A stretch of 45,127 nt of DNA from contig MU405414.1 of NCBI GenBank assembly GCA_022836615.1, positions 1 to 45,127 on the forward strand, written 5' to 3'. The position numbers and the translations under genes are program-made. Source of the stretch: Annulohypoxylon bovei var. microspora (Eukaryota > Ascomycota > Sordariomycetes > Xylariales > Hypoxylaceae). Position 1 is the first letter of the stretch, and each line of letters starts with the position of its first letter. Of this stretch, positions 1-11,314 are shown one piece after another. The notes under the pieces were generated by a model, which saw only the letters and a list, made by a program, of their open reading frames with translations, did not search any database and was not told the origin of the DNA.

Positions 1-494
1 TTTTTAATTATAAAATAAATTTAAAAAAAAACGTTAACTTTATTAAATTATATTTTTTTTATAATATAAATACGAAACATTTACAAGCTTTAAAAGAATA
101 TTTATCGAATTATTTATATAAAAAATAAATCGTATTTAATACAATTAAATATAAATCTTTTATTTTTTTTACGAAAAAATTAAAAAGTGATTTAAGGTTT
201 TATATTAATTATTAAGAATTAAACGTTTATATTAAAAAAAATTATTACTTTTTTTTTTTAATTAATGAAATGTTAAAAAAGATTTTTAAAATTAAGGTTT
301 TTATAAAACTTAATATTTATTAAATTTTTTATTATATTAAAATAAACCCCGTTTTAAAAAACTTTATTATTTTTTAAATTTATTTTAAATTATATAAATA
401 CCGTATATTTTTTTTTAAGTTAAATAATAAGTTTAATATGTTTTAAAGGTATATTAATTAAGCTTTTTTTTTATTTTTTAACGACTTTTACACG

Positions 495-668
495 GCATAT
501 ATAAATGATATTTTAATTTATTTAAAAGATTCATTTTTTTACGAATATTACGTGTGGTAAATATTAGAATATTTACATTTTATTAACTTATAAATTAATA
601 TTTAAAAAAGTAAGTTTTCGGTTATAAAAATTAAATTCTTAAGGTTTATTATTTTTACCTCCGGTGTG
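495..668 (+). pseudogene. Reverse transcriptase palm fragment (gypsy type), RIP-mutated
   Basis: One frame, with scattered stops but no frameshift, carries the catalytic box at 495-521, where the first Asp of the usual DD pair reads Asn (AAT, explicable as GAT to AAT). It is followed by the K-K-S/C-x-F and L-G-F-I-I-S type segment that in Ty3/gypsy polymerases comes about 35-40 residues later. The spacing fits. This is the best preserved diagnostic segment of the left-hand repeat. It is not functional because of stop codons and the altered catalytic Asp. Confidence 0.7.
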
Positions 669-2781
669 GTTATTAATTAAAATAAAATTAAAATGATTTA
701 AAATTAAAAAATACTTTCTTAAATTTAAAAATTTTAATTATTTTTAAGTTTTTACAATTTTTACCGGTAATTTATATTAAAATATAATTAAATTATAAAA
801 CCTTTACATCTTTTTACCGTTACTTTACATTGGATTTAAATTAACAAATATATTAAAACGTTTAAAACATTAAAAATAATTTTAATCATTTTTTTAATTT
901 TAAAACACTTTTATAAAAATTAAAAAATTAAATTAAAAATTAATGCTTTTAATGGGGTGATTTCCAAAGTTCTTTCATAATTAAATAAATTAAAGGATTA
1001 ATATTTAATAGTTTTTTTCTTTAAAATAATAATCCTTTTAAAATATAATTATTTTATTTATAATAAAAAATTCTTTATCATTATAATAATAATAAAACTT
1101 TAAAAACATATGCTCGTTTTATTAAATAATAAATTCGATATATTTATAAATTATTAATTATTATAATATTTTACCATTAAAAAAACGTTAAACTTTTATT
1201 AAGTTAATTAAAATAAATATTTATTTTAATTTAATTATAAATTATATTATTATTTAAAAAAAGAAAATATAATAATTAACGCTTTATTCCGAAAAGTGGT
1301 TAATTTAATTATTTAAAAAGTAATTAAAAAATATAATTAATTTATTACTTTATTATTTCCTTTAATATTTTACGGTAAAATAAATCCCCTATAACCTTCG
1401 GTTAATAAACTTTTAATAAACTTATTATTTTTAAACTTTTAATGTATTTTAATTATGGTAAAGGTTTTTAAGGAAAAACTATTTTAAAGTATTAAATTAA
1501 TCGATGTTATTTTAACGGTTAATCGAAATGCCATTAAGTTAAAAACGCAATGCGAACAAATTAAAAAAAAAAGAAAATAAGTATGCTTTACGGGATAAAT
1601 TATTACTTTTAAAAGAAAGGTTAATGGTTTTAAATAATAAAAAACTTCGTATTAAATTATACGATGAATTCCATTATCCCTTAAATTAAACACATTTAAA
1701 TTAAAATAAAATGCGTATAATGATATTAAAAAAGTATTCGTGGCTTAATATAAAAACGTTTATAAACCGTTATTACGTTTATTATAAATAATACCGGAAA
1801 AATTAAAATCTTAAAATTAAATTAATAAATTTACTTTAATTATTCCTTATTAACGAATAAATATAATAATATATTTTAATAAATTTCAAATTTATACCTT
1901 TTAATTACGAAAGATTTAATTTAATTTTAATAATTATTAATTAATTAAATAAATTTTTTTTTTTATTATTTATACATAAAACTTATATTATTACGTAATT
2001 TGTAAACTTGTATTATAAACACGTTTAATATATTTATAAAACCTTTAAAACGATTACATTTAATAAAGGTTTTTAATTTATAATTATTTTTTTAAACGAA
2101 TTAATTAAATTTATTAAAGTGGATTTTTATAAATTAATAACGGAACATTTATAATTTAATAATTAAATAAAAATTCTTAATTAATTTATTTAAATAAAAT
2201 TATAACTTTTTATAAATTATTTTTAAAATAATTAATTAAAAATATTATTTTATTTAAATTTTATATACGCCATTTAATTACATTCGAACATAAAGCTTTC
2301 TTTTATAAAAATAAAAATAAAATTCGTTTTAAAGATAATTTTTAATTAATAAACTTGCATTCGTAAATTTAAAACCTTTTAAAAAAAACTTAACCGTACC
2401 GTTATTTAATTATTAATAAAGCGCCGAACTTTTATTATATAATAAACCCGCGAAAACTTTTTATTAATATAAAATCGTTAAAACGAATAAATTAATAAAA
2501 AGAAACGGTTAATAAATTAAATAATAAATAATTAAATATATATTTACAAAGGTAATTAATAAATAAATCGCTTTTACGACGGCTTAAATTATTTAATAAT
2601 AAGTTTTTTTAAAATATTAATAAAATTTTATCGTAACGTTTTTAAAATTAATTTACCTTTAAATATAAAAATCCATTAAATTTTAAACGTAAATTAATTA
2701 ATTAAAACCTTAAATAACTTAATTTTAAAATAAGTAATAAATCCCCCGTTCTTAATGAAAATTAATAAAAAATAAAAATAC

Positions 2782-2964
2782 GAAGTATTTAAAATATTAA
2801 ATTTTAAACTTTTTAAAAGAAAGCTTTAATATAAAATGAATTAAATAAATTATAATTTTAATTTAACGTAATACTTTTTTAAAGACTTTTTTAACGCGCC
2901 GATTAAAATAAAAGATTTTTATGATTTATATTTTAAAGCCGCCGGTCCCCCGATTAAACTCCGG
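2782..2964 (+). pseudogene. Integrase-tail chromodomain remnant
   Basis: A continuous frame reads E-V-x-K-I-L, then K-R-K-L, then Y-K-M-N-stop, then N-A-P-I-K-I-K-D-F-Y-D-L-Y and ends A-A-G-P-P-I-K-L-R. This is the pattern of the chromodomain at the end of fungal chromovirus integrases (E-x-E-x-I-L; Y-x-V-K-W; x-T-W-x-P; F-x-x-x-Y). Two stops fall exactly at the expected conserved Trp codons, so TGG changed to TAA, which is G-to-A decay. Chromodomains of this type direct integration towards heterochromatin in the family. Here only the fossil remains. Confidence 0.65.
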
Positions 2965-3085
2965 TAATAAATTAAAGCCACCGTAAAAAATAAAATATTA
3001 AAAATAATGGATAAAAACGATTTATTTACCGTAAGAAAAAAAGAAATTAAAGGAATAAATTATAAATGCATTAATAAATAATTTA

Positions 3086-5885
3086 TTTTTCTTATAAATT
3101 AAATTTTTTTTTAAAAAAAAAAGATTATATAATAACGTTTAATTACCGTTATTTTTAAAGTATATTAACGGAGTGGTTAATTAATGTTTTAATTGTAAAA
3201 TTAATATATAAAAACCTTTTAAAGGAAATTATTTCGTGGCTTTTTTTCTTTTAATTTTTTATTTTAAATATTTTCGTTAATAAAGTATGTGGTTTTATTA
3301 TTACATAAGCTTTATCCCGATTTAAAACTTATTCGCCGTGATAATAAACCTTTTTTTTTTTTTAAATTTTCGGGTTAATTAACATGTTTTTATAAATTTA
3401 ACTTGTTTTTTAAATGGTGGCGAAAAATTCGTTATCGTTTTTAAATAAACCGTTTTATTTAAAATAAATTAATTTAATAATTTTATTAAAAAAAATTTTA
3501 ATAATATAATTTTAAAACGTAATATTAAATTATTAAACCATTTTATTAAAGTTTAATAATTCCGTTAAATATTAAGTTATATTTTTTTAATATTTAAATT
3601 TATATATTTTTTTTAAATTATAATGTTTTTCCGAAAAGTTTTTAAATCGTTTTTAAAAAATTAAAATATAAACCGTTTAAAAGTCCGTAACTTTTAACCG
3701 ATTTACTTAAGTTTTCCTTTATTAATGTTATAATTAAATTTTATTTATTAATAAAAAACTTATTTAATTAATTTAATAATAATCTTCGGAAAAGCTTTTC
3801 GTATACGTTTTTATATACGCTTTAAGTTTCATTTACCAAGGTTTATATTTAAATAAATTTTTTCCGTTATAAATTACAAGTTTATTAAAATGTATAAAAT
3901 TAACGATAATAAAAACAACATTTCATTAACCGATTTTATTTAAAGTTTTTAAAAATATATTTTCATTGGAAATTAATTTAAATTAAAAATCGTCGTCGTC
4001 GTTTTTAATGGCTTAATTACCATAAAAAAGAAACGGTTTTTTAAGAAATCCGCCGAGAAGTTTTAATTATTAAAAAACATTATCGTTAAAATCGTTAAAA
4101 TCCGATTTTAAAATTTTTAAAGTTACATAAAAAGGTTTTTAACCGTTAAATAAAACATTAATTATAAATAATTTAATACACGTAACATCGAATTATATTT
4201 ATACTTATTATGCCGTTCGTTTTATTTAATTTTTATTTAAGGTTTTTATTATTAAAATTTCTTTAATTTATATTTTCGAATTAAAGTATTTTATAAAAAA
4301 TACTTTAAATTAAATAAAAAAATTTTAAATAAAAAAATTTAATGTTAAAAACGTTATTATAATAACACGCCTTTTAATGTTTTTTAATATAAAGTTTATA
4401 TTTATTTATTTATTAATAATAAATTAAATATTAAATTCGTCGAAAATAATTTAAATATATGTTTTAAAATTATTAATTTATTAACGAATACGATCGTTTA
4501 ATTAAATTAAATTAATATATTTACGAGCGAAAAATGTGTTAATTTAAAACTTTTTTTTTATTATTTATAAAATAATTTAAATTTATTTCTTTTTTTATTA
4601 ATTTAAATTATTTTAAAAAATTTTAAAGGTTTATTAATAATAAACGGTTATTTTATTAAGCTTATTAATAATATTTTATTTAATTTAATTATCGTAAACG
4701 AATTTAATAATAATGCTTTAAATTTATTAAAAAAAATTAAAATTAATTTATTAAACTTATATTTTAAAATAATTTATTTATTCCATTAATATTTTAAATT
4801 TTAATCGGTACATTTAAATTATTATATTATAAATATTTCTTATAATATTATATTATTTACGGATTTAAACTTAATTAATAACTTATTTATCGTTAATAAA
4901 AAAAACAAAAGTTTAAATAATATAATAAGTATTTTTTATTTAATTATAAAGTTCGAAAAACCATGTTAAAAAATTAAAAATAACGTATTATAATATGGTT
5001 ATTTTAAAGGTGTTATATATAACGATTTTATAATTTTATAATTCGTAATAAACAATAATAATATTATTATTTATTAATTAAAAAAATTTTATTTTTTTAA
5101 ATTAATAAAAAGAAAAAGGTTTATTTATATTATTAAGTTTAATAAAGTATTTACCTTTTAAAAAATGAATTAATTAAACAATTTATTATAAATTATTAAT
5201 AAAATTTATTACTTTTTTTAATGGGTAAATAAAGCTTAACATGTTTAAAAACGATTATATTTTTAACATTTAAAAGGTTCGAAATAAATGTTTTTTTAAA
5301 TATATTTATAAAAAAAAACGTAAAAATAAAAATAAAAAAAGTTAAAATAAATTATATTAAAAGGTATTAAAGGTTATTTCTTTAATTTATTGTTTTAATG
5401 TATATTTATGAAAATTTATTAATGGAAATAAAAGGTATTATTATTTATAAAGAAAAAGGTTTTAAGGTTAAGTAAATAAAATTTATAAATGGTTAAAATA
5501 AAAATAATTTTTTAAAATAATAATTGTTTCGGGAATGCACGTACTTTTTTCGGGAATGGCTTTTTTTTAAAAAATAAAAAATTATTTATAATAAAAGTTA
5601 ATAATAAAGCTTAAATAATAAGGATTAAATTTAATATAATAATTTTTTAAAGGTTTAAAGTTTATAATTCCTCGTTTTTAATAAAAAAAAAATTATTAAA
5701 TTATTTAACTTTAATTTATATGAAACCTTTTAACGTTATAAACGCTTTTTAATTCTTATTAATTTAATATTTAAATTTTTTACATATAATAATTTGTATT
5801 TTATGATTAATTTTATTTAATAGCTTTTTGTATTATGTATTAATGCTTGTGTATGCGTTATGGTAATAATTATTAATAATCGTGT
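3086..5885. repeat. RIP-degraded AT-rich repeat DNA, family not identified
   Basis: The same base composition and CpA depletion as the preceding retrotransposon, ending abruptly at about 5885 where ordinary mixed-composition DNA begins. Long A/T tracts alternate with short GC-containing islands, for example a near repeat of cgggaatg at about 5530-5560. I could not recognise a coding frame with confidence on either strand. It may be the LTR and a second element. The sharp boundary suggests that RIP acted on the repeat and hardly leaked into 5886 onward. Confidence 0.7.
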
Positions 5886-7175
5886 TTCCAATCCCCGTAT
5901 AACATGCAGATAAAACTGGAAGAGTTGGACGACGGCCAGAAGGCGATGTTAGGCGGGAAACCTAAGTAGTTAGGGTGGAGAGCTGGACACGAATTTCATT
6001 CTTTAGAAGCGAGTTTTCTGACCGGCGATGTGTTTCTGTAGGTATTTTTAAATAATTTTTTAGCGGCTGAAAAGTAGACGTAAGGTTGGACCGGGTAACT
6101 CTCATACGTGACTCCTCATATAGTTAGAGAGCATATGGTTAGGTAGTTACTATTCCGAGAGATATCTAAGCTTAACTCTGCGATACGCGGGCATTCATCA
6201 CGCTCTAATTCGAATTCTTCCAGTACAGGCCGGCGCCCTACATCAAGAACCCCCAGACCGTAGTATTTTAATAGCAAGGCAACTGCCACGCACCCGCCCT
6301 AATGCAAGCTCAGATTAAGCCTGAGTTTGCGAATATTCGAACAAGATAAAACCACGCACTTTGGGGGTTGAGTCCAGCGGAGGCAATCCTTCGAGTTATG
6401 GCAAGCGACGTTCCTCTTTATAGAAAACACGTCCTTGTTCGCCTGTAAACGATCAAGATCTTCGGGCCTCCATTCATTGGTAACAATGACATATAGACGG
6501 ATTGAGGGTCGTTCCTGAAGGAGTTGGAGCAGAGCTCGGGCACACCGGATCCTAACCATATAACCTAACATATTTCAGGCCAGTCATCTTGGGAATACGT
6601 CACCACCGTTGTCGCAGACTTCCAGTTTCCGAATAGCTTCAGGAATTCCGCTCTTCTCGACATGTTCAACACCGCAATTGAGATTGCGTTGACAATGCCT
6701 TTTGCATTATCAAGAACTAGCTACGATGATAGTTCGAGTACACTAACGCTAGTGAGAAAATTGCCCGGGGGGCTCGTGTCCTGTAACAAGTCTGCTATCA
6801 TCACAATGATTTTATTTCCCAAACATGCTCATGAGGGCGCCCGCGAATCCGTGGCTTGCGGCACCTTTGGCTCGATTGGGACCAACGGAAGGCGAGGGAC
6901 TGAATGTTGGAAATGAGAAGCTGAGCCGCTGTTGGCATCATTTTCCATTTTGATTTAATATGGAGATGAAATGAGGAATTGTAAACGGAAAATTATGGTA
7001 ATCCTTGAGAGCCTAAAAAGCTGCGCCGAATGCACGCTATACCAACGCCAACCAATTAAAACCCGACAAAGATGCTATCTCCAGTGTTTTGTTGGCTATT
7101 AGTTTCAGCGGGGGGATTGGCGAAGCTTCTTCACCTGACCCAGGCAGGCTTTCTACACTCACGAGATCCATTGAG
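5886..7175. other. Gap without an intact gene
   Basis: Ordinary composition. No open frame with convincing family features. The only protein-like text is the fragment at 6565-6810 (-), listed separately, and a 90-codon frame just downstream of it (6299-6571, -) that starts with R-I-R-C-A-R-A-L-L and could be its continuation after a splice. No tRNA or terminal repeat was seen in this stretch. Confidence 0.5.
6565..6810 (-). pseudogene. Possible decayed gene fragment, unknown family
   Basis: Eighty-two codons on the - strand are open except for one internal TAG and read like protein (I-I-V-M-I-A-D-L-L-Q-D, then S-I-A-V-L-N-M-S-R-R-A, then L-F-G-N-W-K-S). A second frame downstream (6299-6571) continues in similar style with W-R-P-E-D-L-D-R-L. 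The internal TAG could be a CAG changed by RIP, given the RIP-degraded block less than 1 kb away. No motif I recognise. It may also be chance open frame. Confidence 0.25.
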
Positions 7176-7183
7176 TCTAACAT

Positions 7184-7582
7184 CAGCGCTTGGATTAGGC
7201 CAGGCTCAAAACTGGCCTGAATCAGTCAAGTCAGGTCAGGCCCAGTCAGTTTTCAGTTTTTTATGAACTGGTCAGATCAGTTCGTTCCGATTTTCTGACT
7301 GACAGGCCATCAGGCCAAAATACAGAAAATTTTTGAAAAATACCCACTCTTTTACGCGTTTTAATTGGTGTTTAACACCCACTTTTTATCATTGATTAGT
7401 CATATATTAGTAATCAATTCTGTTTCTTTATCGATAAGACTATTGTTATTATGTCCCACTTTTCTTTCGAATCTGATCAGTTTAATTGACTGAATTGGTT
7501 GGTTCAGTTCATTGCTTCTAACTGGCCAATCAGACCAGTTCATTGCTTCAAGCCTGACTGGCCTGGCCTGATCCAAGCGCTG
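7184..7582. mobile_element. Non-autonomous hAT-like element (MITE), 399 bp, with 8-bp target duplication
   Basis: The left end begins CAGCGCTTGGATTAGGCCAG and the right end, read inward on the opposite strand, begins CAGCGCTTGGATCAGGCCAG, so the terminal inverted repeats match at 19 of 20 bases. Both ends are flanked by the same 8 bp, tctaacat (7176-7183 and 7583-7590). An 8-bp duplication with CAG-starting termini is characteristic of hAT superfamily transposons. The interior has no transposase. Near the ends are many short repeats built on ggcctgactgg / caggtcagg and gaactggtcagatcag, the kind of subterminal motif cluster that hAT transposases bind. It must have been moved by a transposase encoded elsewhere. 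Confidence 0.85.
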
Positions 7583-8202
7583 TCTAACATCTATAACCTC
7601 AGAAATCACTACTTGGATGAAGCAATCATTTAAAAAGAATACGTTTAGCAACATAAGTGGCAATACCCCTGCTTACCTACCTAATTTACACCCTCATCGA
7701 TTTAAAACGGGAGTTAAGTGTATTTAATTCCTTCTAACTAGTACATTGAAGAGAAGTTGCTTAACCATGAGTCGCTATGGATTAGTATAAGGAACCAACG
7801 GTAATATACATTGACTACCTACCTAGGTAATCGTCCGAATCTTTGAGACCTAAGACGTGAGTATCGTGATTCATCTCTCCTGACCCCGACCCGAGTCATG
7901 ATAAGGGGGTGTGGCAGCTGATCCCAGCTGCGAAGAGCTGGTGAGGTTAGTTCGCTAAACTACAAAATGAAGTAGATTTTCCTTGCAACGTCATAAATCT
8001 TCCCGCTTGAAGTATTTAAATCTTTTATCAGCTGATAAGCCACAAGCCACAAAACCCCTGCAAGCTTGTTCCGCACAGCCCCCGTTGTGTAAGGTAGGAC
8101 TCCCCCTACAGGTATCAGGCTGGCTTCATATTATGACATCGGGGAACCTTCGAGCCTCTGTTCACTCATGATTCCGGATTCCGATATAGCAGACTTTTAA
8201 AG
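7583..8202. promoter_or_regulatory. Intergenic region and presumed promoter of the 8203 gene
   Basis: 620 bp between the hAT-like element and the start codon at 8203. It includes one copy of the palindrome TACCTAGGTA (7820-7829), which recurs in other intergenic regions of the window. No clear TATA box. The element therefore sits about 620 bp upstream of the gene and could lie in its promoter. Confidence 0.35.
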
Positions 8203-9567
8203 ATGTCTACCGATATTCATTCCCTCCGTACGTTGTCTCACCAACCAGAGATACTGTTTGCGCTTTCCGACGAGAAGCTCCTATCTCTTGTCTATGACGA
8301 CTTTAGGGATGAAATGCGCCGTCTTATGCGGGCGTATTCTGTGGGCGGCGGAAATGATGTCAAACCATCATCGAAATCGCCTTCAGTAATTTTGTTCGGG
8401 AGAGACTATGACGAAGTCAATCGCACTCTTACTGGACTTCTAACCTTGAAATGGGTTTATAAAAAACAATACGATACACTGGTCGCAAACCAAGCTGAAG
8501 CGCTGAGATTATCTCGCAAGTCATTCGAATGGATGCATAAATTCTACAAGGAATCATTTACCAATCCAGATGAGCTATACGCACTCATTACTTCAATAGT
8601 AGTGAACGATATAGGGAAAGACGACGAACTTGCTTTGGATTATGAGAAAAAAACCGGTGAAAATATCGCCAACCAGAACCACGATATGATCCTCATCAAG
8701 TCCGTTAAGGCCGGCCTTGTAGGGTGCCTAGATCGTCTTTCGCAAGAAGATAGAGATGACATCATCCGAGGCATGGAACTGGGAGCCGAGTTCAATTTCG
8801 GACAGTTAGCTCAAGCGGAGAATGCGCCCGCATGTCTAGCCGGTCTCGCGACAATGAGAGGTCACGAGCGCAGTTTTCGACTTCGATTCCAGGAACAGCT
8901 GTTAGATATTGCGGGCGCGGCTGGTCATCTGGACTGGACTTGCGCGAAAAAGCTGACACAGTCCAACTTCGACGCTTATCGCACTGTGTACGATGTAGGA
9001 ATGGGTATAATTTCAAAGGGTTTAAGTTTGCGCGCAGGTTACGACTTGGTATTGACGCGTCGGCTTAATCTGCTTCGCGAAAAGGAATTCCGGCCGCTCG
9101 ATCTAAATGTGGAGGACGATCGGGCGCTCGCACGACTCTTATGCATGGGAAGCGTTGCCGATCTACGAACCGCTGAGCTGTACAACCGTACGTGGACATC
9201 CCTTGAGGACGATGTCAGGCAGTCCCTGCGCAAATCACTCAACATCGATGGTTCCGTCGCCGAGCCAGCGGTGCAGGTTACGTACATCCCAGCCCTCATA
9301 ACCCAAGCAGTCGATACTAGCGGCCCAGGAACCCCCGAGACGAAGGAACGAGCAATGAGAAGTGCACTCCGTTATCTATGTAGAGTAATGTCCGCTCCGG
9401 GAAAGCCAGATGGCCCCGTGAGTGTTATCGAGCGGAATGTCCTAGCTATCCTCAAAGGAGTAGTACAGAGTCCAGAATTCCGCAAGGACCCTACCATTCT
9501 AGAATCGGCTGCTATACCGGAAAGTTTTGCCGCGAAGACAGAATCGATTGAGCAACAACCTGGATGA
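8203..9567 (+). CDS. Conserved fungal protein, DUF6829-like, possible HD-type fold (454 aa)
   Basis: Intronless frame from the ATG at 8203. No signal peptide or membrane segment. The central part (about residues 120-330) resembles the fungal DUF6829 family as I remember it: V-N-D-I-G-K at about residues 133-138, N-H-D about 20 residues later, L-V-G-C-L-D-R-L, then A-E-F-N-F-G-Q-L-A-Q-A-E-N, G-H-E-R-S-F, and D-I-A-G-A-A-G-H-L-D-W. The D-x-G-K and H-D motifs are reminiscent of HD-superfamily phosphohydrolases, but this is inference and no activity is claimed. It is single-exon, unlike most other genes here, and its third-codon positions show no sign of decay. The gene is isolated, 500 bp from a convergent reductase. 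Homology is a recollection and was not aligned. Confidence 0.75.
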   Translation: MSTDIHSLRTLSHQPEILFALSDEKLLSLVYDDFRDEMRRLMRAYSVGGGNDVKPSSKSPSVILFGRDYDEVNRTLTGLLTLKWVYKKQYDTLVANQAEALRLSRKSFEWMHKFYKESFTNPDELYALITSIVVNDIGKDDELALDYEKKTGENIANQNHDMILIKSVKAGLVGCLDRLSQEDRDDIIRGMELGAEFNFGQLAQAENAPACLAGLATMRGHERSFRLRFQEQLLDIAGAAGHLDWTCAKKLTQSNFDAYRTVYDVGMGIISKGLSLRAGYDLVLTRRLNLLREKEFRPLDLNVEDDRALARLLCMGSVADLRTAELYNRTWTSLEDDVRQSLRKSLNIDGSVAEPAVQVTYIPALITQAVDTSGPGTPETKERAMRSALRYLCRVMSAPGKPDGPVSVIERNVLAILKGVVQSPEFRKDPTILESAAIPESFAAKTESIEQQPG

Positions 9568-10093
9568 TGGTATTTCCGTGGTTTAGGTCTGCGTTTTTGT
9601 CAATTGGTTAGTATTACGGCGTTTTTGGTGTGGCAGTCATAGGGATGATATCTTTGAAGCAACGGTTAGGTTATAGACTCTAAGAACTCAGGTGTTCTCC
9701 TAGGATAGATTCGGTTCTTATTATCAATATTTTCTACGTTATATACCTGACCTTAGTGGTTCTATTGGCATAGCGGGCGTTTTATCTTTGTCCTCAAGCG
9801 CAGTCATGAAAGTACCTAGCTTTATATAATAATAGGTATTTATGACATAACCCCAAGCTCTCCCTTAAATATTAATGAGGAAAACTGATCACTATCTATA
9901 ATTATTTATATATCTAGGTACCTCTGGTCTTCAAGTGCTTCGATTCCCCTTAATGGGTCCGTGGGCCTGTTGCTCTAAAGATTCTTGCTCTCAGAGACGC
10001 CAGATAGGGGTTGGCCTTAGGTAGTAATAAGAAATGAAGACGTGTCTAATGAAATATGAGTGGGATATCGCTAACTACCTAACTACCTAGTAC
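9568..10093. other. Convergent intergenic region
   Basis: 526 bp between the 3' ends of the DUF6829-like gene and the pyridoxal reductase. AT-rich, containing a taggtacct-type motif near 9916. It presumably holds both polyadenylation regions. No gene seen. Confidence 0.4.
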
Positions 10094-11314
10094 CTATGCA
10101 TTATTCAGCTTTTCTATCGCACCACCATATCGTTCTCCACTGATAGGTATGGTATCAAGGATCTTCTGGATCTCATCCAACTCCCCAGCCGTCAGCGACG
10201 CAGCTTTGGTGTTCTCGATGACTCGCTCAATTTTAGTAGTGCCAGGAATAGGGATACCACCCATACTTACAACCCAGCCGATAGCTACTTGCGCCGTTGT
10301 TGCACCCTTGCGCTTAGCAATCTGCTCTACTGCCTCAACAAGCTTGAAATTCTGGTCAAAAGCCTCCGGCTGAAATCGTGGGAGTGCACGCCGAAAGTCG
10401 TTCTGCGGAAGGTCATCGAGAGTACGTAACTCGCCTGTAAGCCAGCCACGGCTAATGGGGCAATATGAGATGATAGGAATGTCAACTATGTGCGCATTAT
10501 CTTGTTAGTATGTTGCTTCTCTCTTTAGGGGTACATTATCATTGCATTACATACGTTCATGACATGCATCTGCAACACCGTTATGAAGAGGATCGGGAGT
10601 GAACAAGCTTAGCTCAATCTCAACAGCTGAAACGGGATGAATAGCATGTGCCTTCCGAATCGTGTTCGCGCTGACTTCGCTCAGACCGATGCCACCGATC
10701 TTACCCTCCTTAACCAATTCGGCCATAGCCTTGATAGAAGTTTCGATGGGGACTTTTGGGTCGACTCGTGCACATTCGAAGATATCGATGGCCTTGGTGC
10801 CACCCAACACTCTGACAGCTTCCTCAACGGATGCGCGGATTCCTTCTGGGCTACCATCAGGCCCGTTCTGGAAACTGAAGGCTCCCTTAATGCTCAAGAC
10901 GACCTTACTAGCATCCTCGGGATATTGTTCGAAGTAATGCTTGAGTAGATGCAATGAATTTGCTTCGGGTGTGCCGTAATGTACCCCCTGCGTCTGGGTT
11001 AGTCTTTCTTTCTTAGATAATTACTGTTCAACGGACCCGCAGGTCGAATAGAAGATCGTCTAAGGTCATACATACACCATTCCAAAGTGTTGCGCCCTGA
11101 TCCAAAGCTGTTTTCATCACTTTGACTGCTATGGGGTACTCAACGGGTGCCCATGGCATTGTTAAACCTAGATTATACAGCGTTAACTTAACATCCTTAC
11201 TCGCTAACTAAGGAATAAACCCTTTGAACTCGACTACTTACCTAGCAGACCGAACCCAACAGGTCCCACGGCCTTGCCGCAAACTTTAGTCGGTGCGTTT
11301 CTTCTTAGACTCAT
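10094..11314 (-). CDS. plr1: Aldo/keto reductase, pyridoxal reductase (pyridoxine 4-dehydrogenase) type, 334 aa, four exons
   Basis: Proposed exons 11314-11242, 11167-11076, 10987-10555 and 10500-10094; introns have GT...AG ends, and the last has TACTAAC before its acceptor. The product resembles fission-yeast Plr1 along its length: G-F-G-L-L-G-L-T near the N-terminus, W-N-G-G-x-x-Y-G-T-P-E with the expected catalytic Tyr, V-V-L-S-I-K-G with the expected Lys, I-D-I-F-E-C-A-R-V-D-P, I-G-L-S-E-V-S, S-R-G-W-L-T-G-E-L-R, P-I-P-G-T-T-K-I-E-R-V-I-E-N and a final G-E-R-Y-G-G. The family reduces pyridoxal to pyridoxine with NADPH in vitamin B6 salvage and is cytosolic. Length is normal. The second donor was set to GTATGT because only that restores W-N-G-G. 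The most uncertain part is the N-terminal exon of 24 codons. Confidence 0.85.

Larger units (their letters stand above)
1..3085 (+). mobile_element. RIP-degraded Ty3/gypsy (chromovirus-type) retrotransposon, pol remnant
   Basis: Extremely AT-rich sequence in which C survives mostly before G, C or T and is rare before A, the pattern left by RIP. Read on the + strand with internal stops ignored, it gives ordered traces of a gypsy pol gene. A Y-I-N-D-I-L-I-Y reverse-transcriptase active-site motif lies at 495-521. In the same frame, K-S-K-F-S-V followed by F-x-x-F-I-I lies at 606-668, the usual sequence after the catalytic motif. Integrase-like text follows at roughly 1850-2340 and a chromodomain at 2782-2964. 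Many stops sit where the family has Trp or Gln, as expected of RIP. The 5' part lies outside the window. No LTR was delimited. The element cannot be active in this form. Family assignment is by motif order, not by alignment. Confidence 0.75.

Noticed and set aside
1..5885. Mitochondrial or centromeric origin of the AT-rich block
   Set aside because: Retrotransposon pol traces and CpA-specific depletion explain it better as a RIP-degraded repeat.
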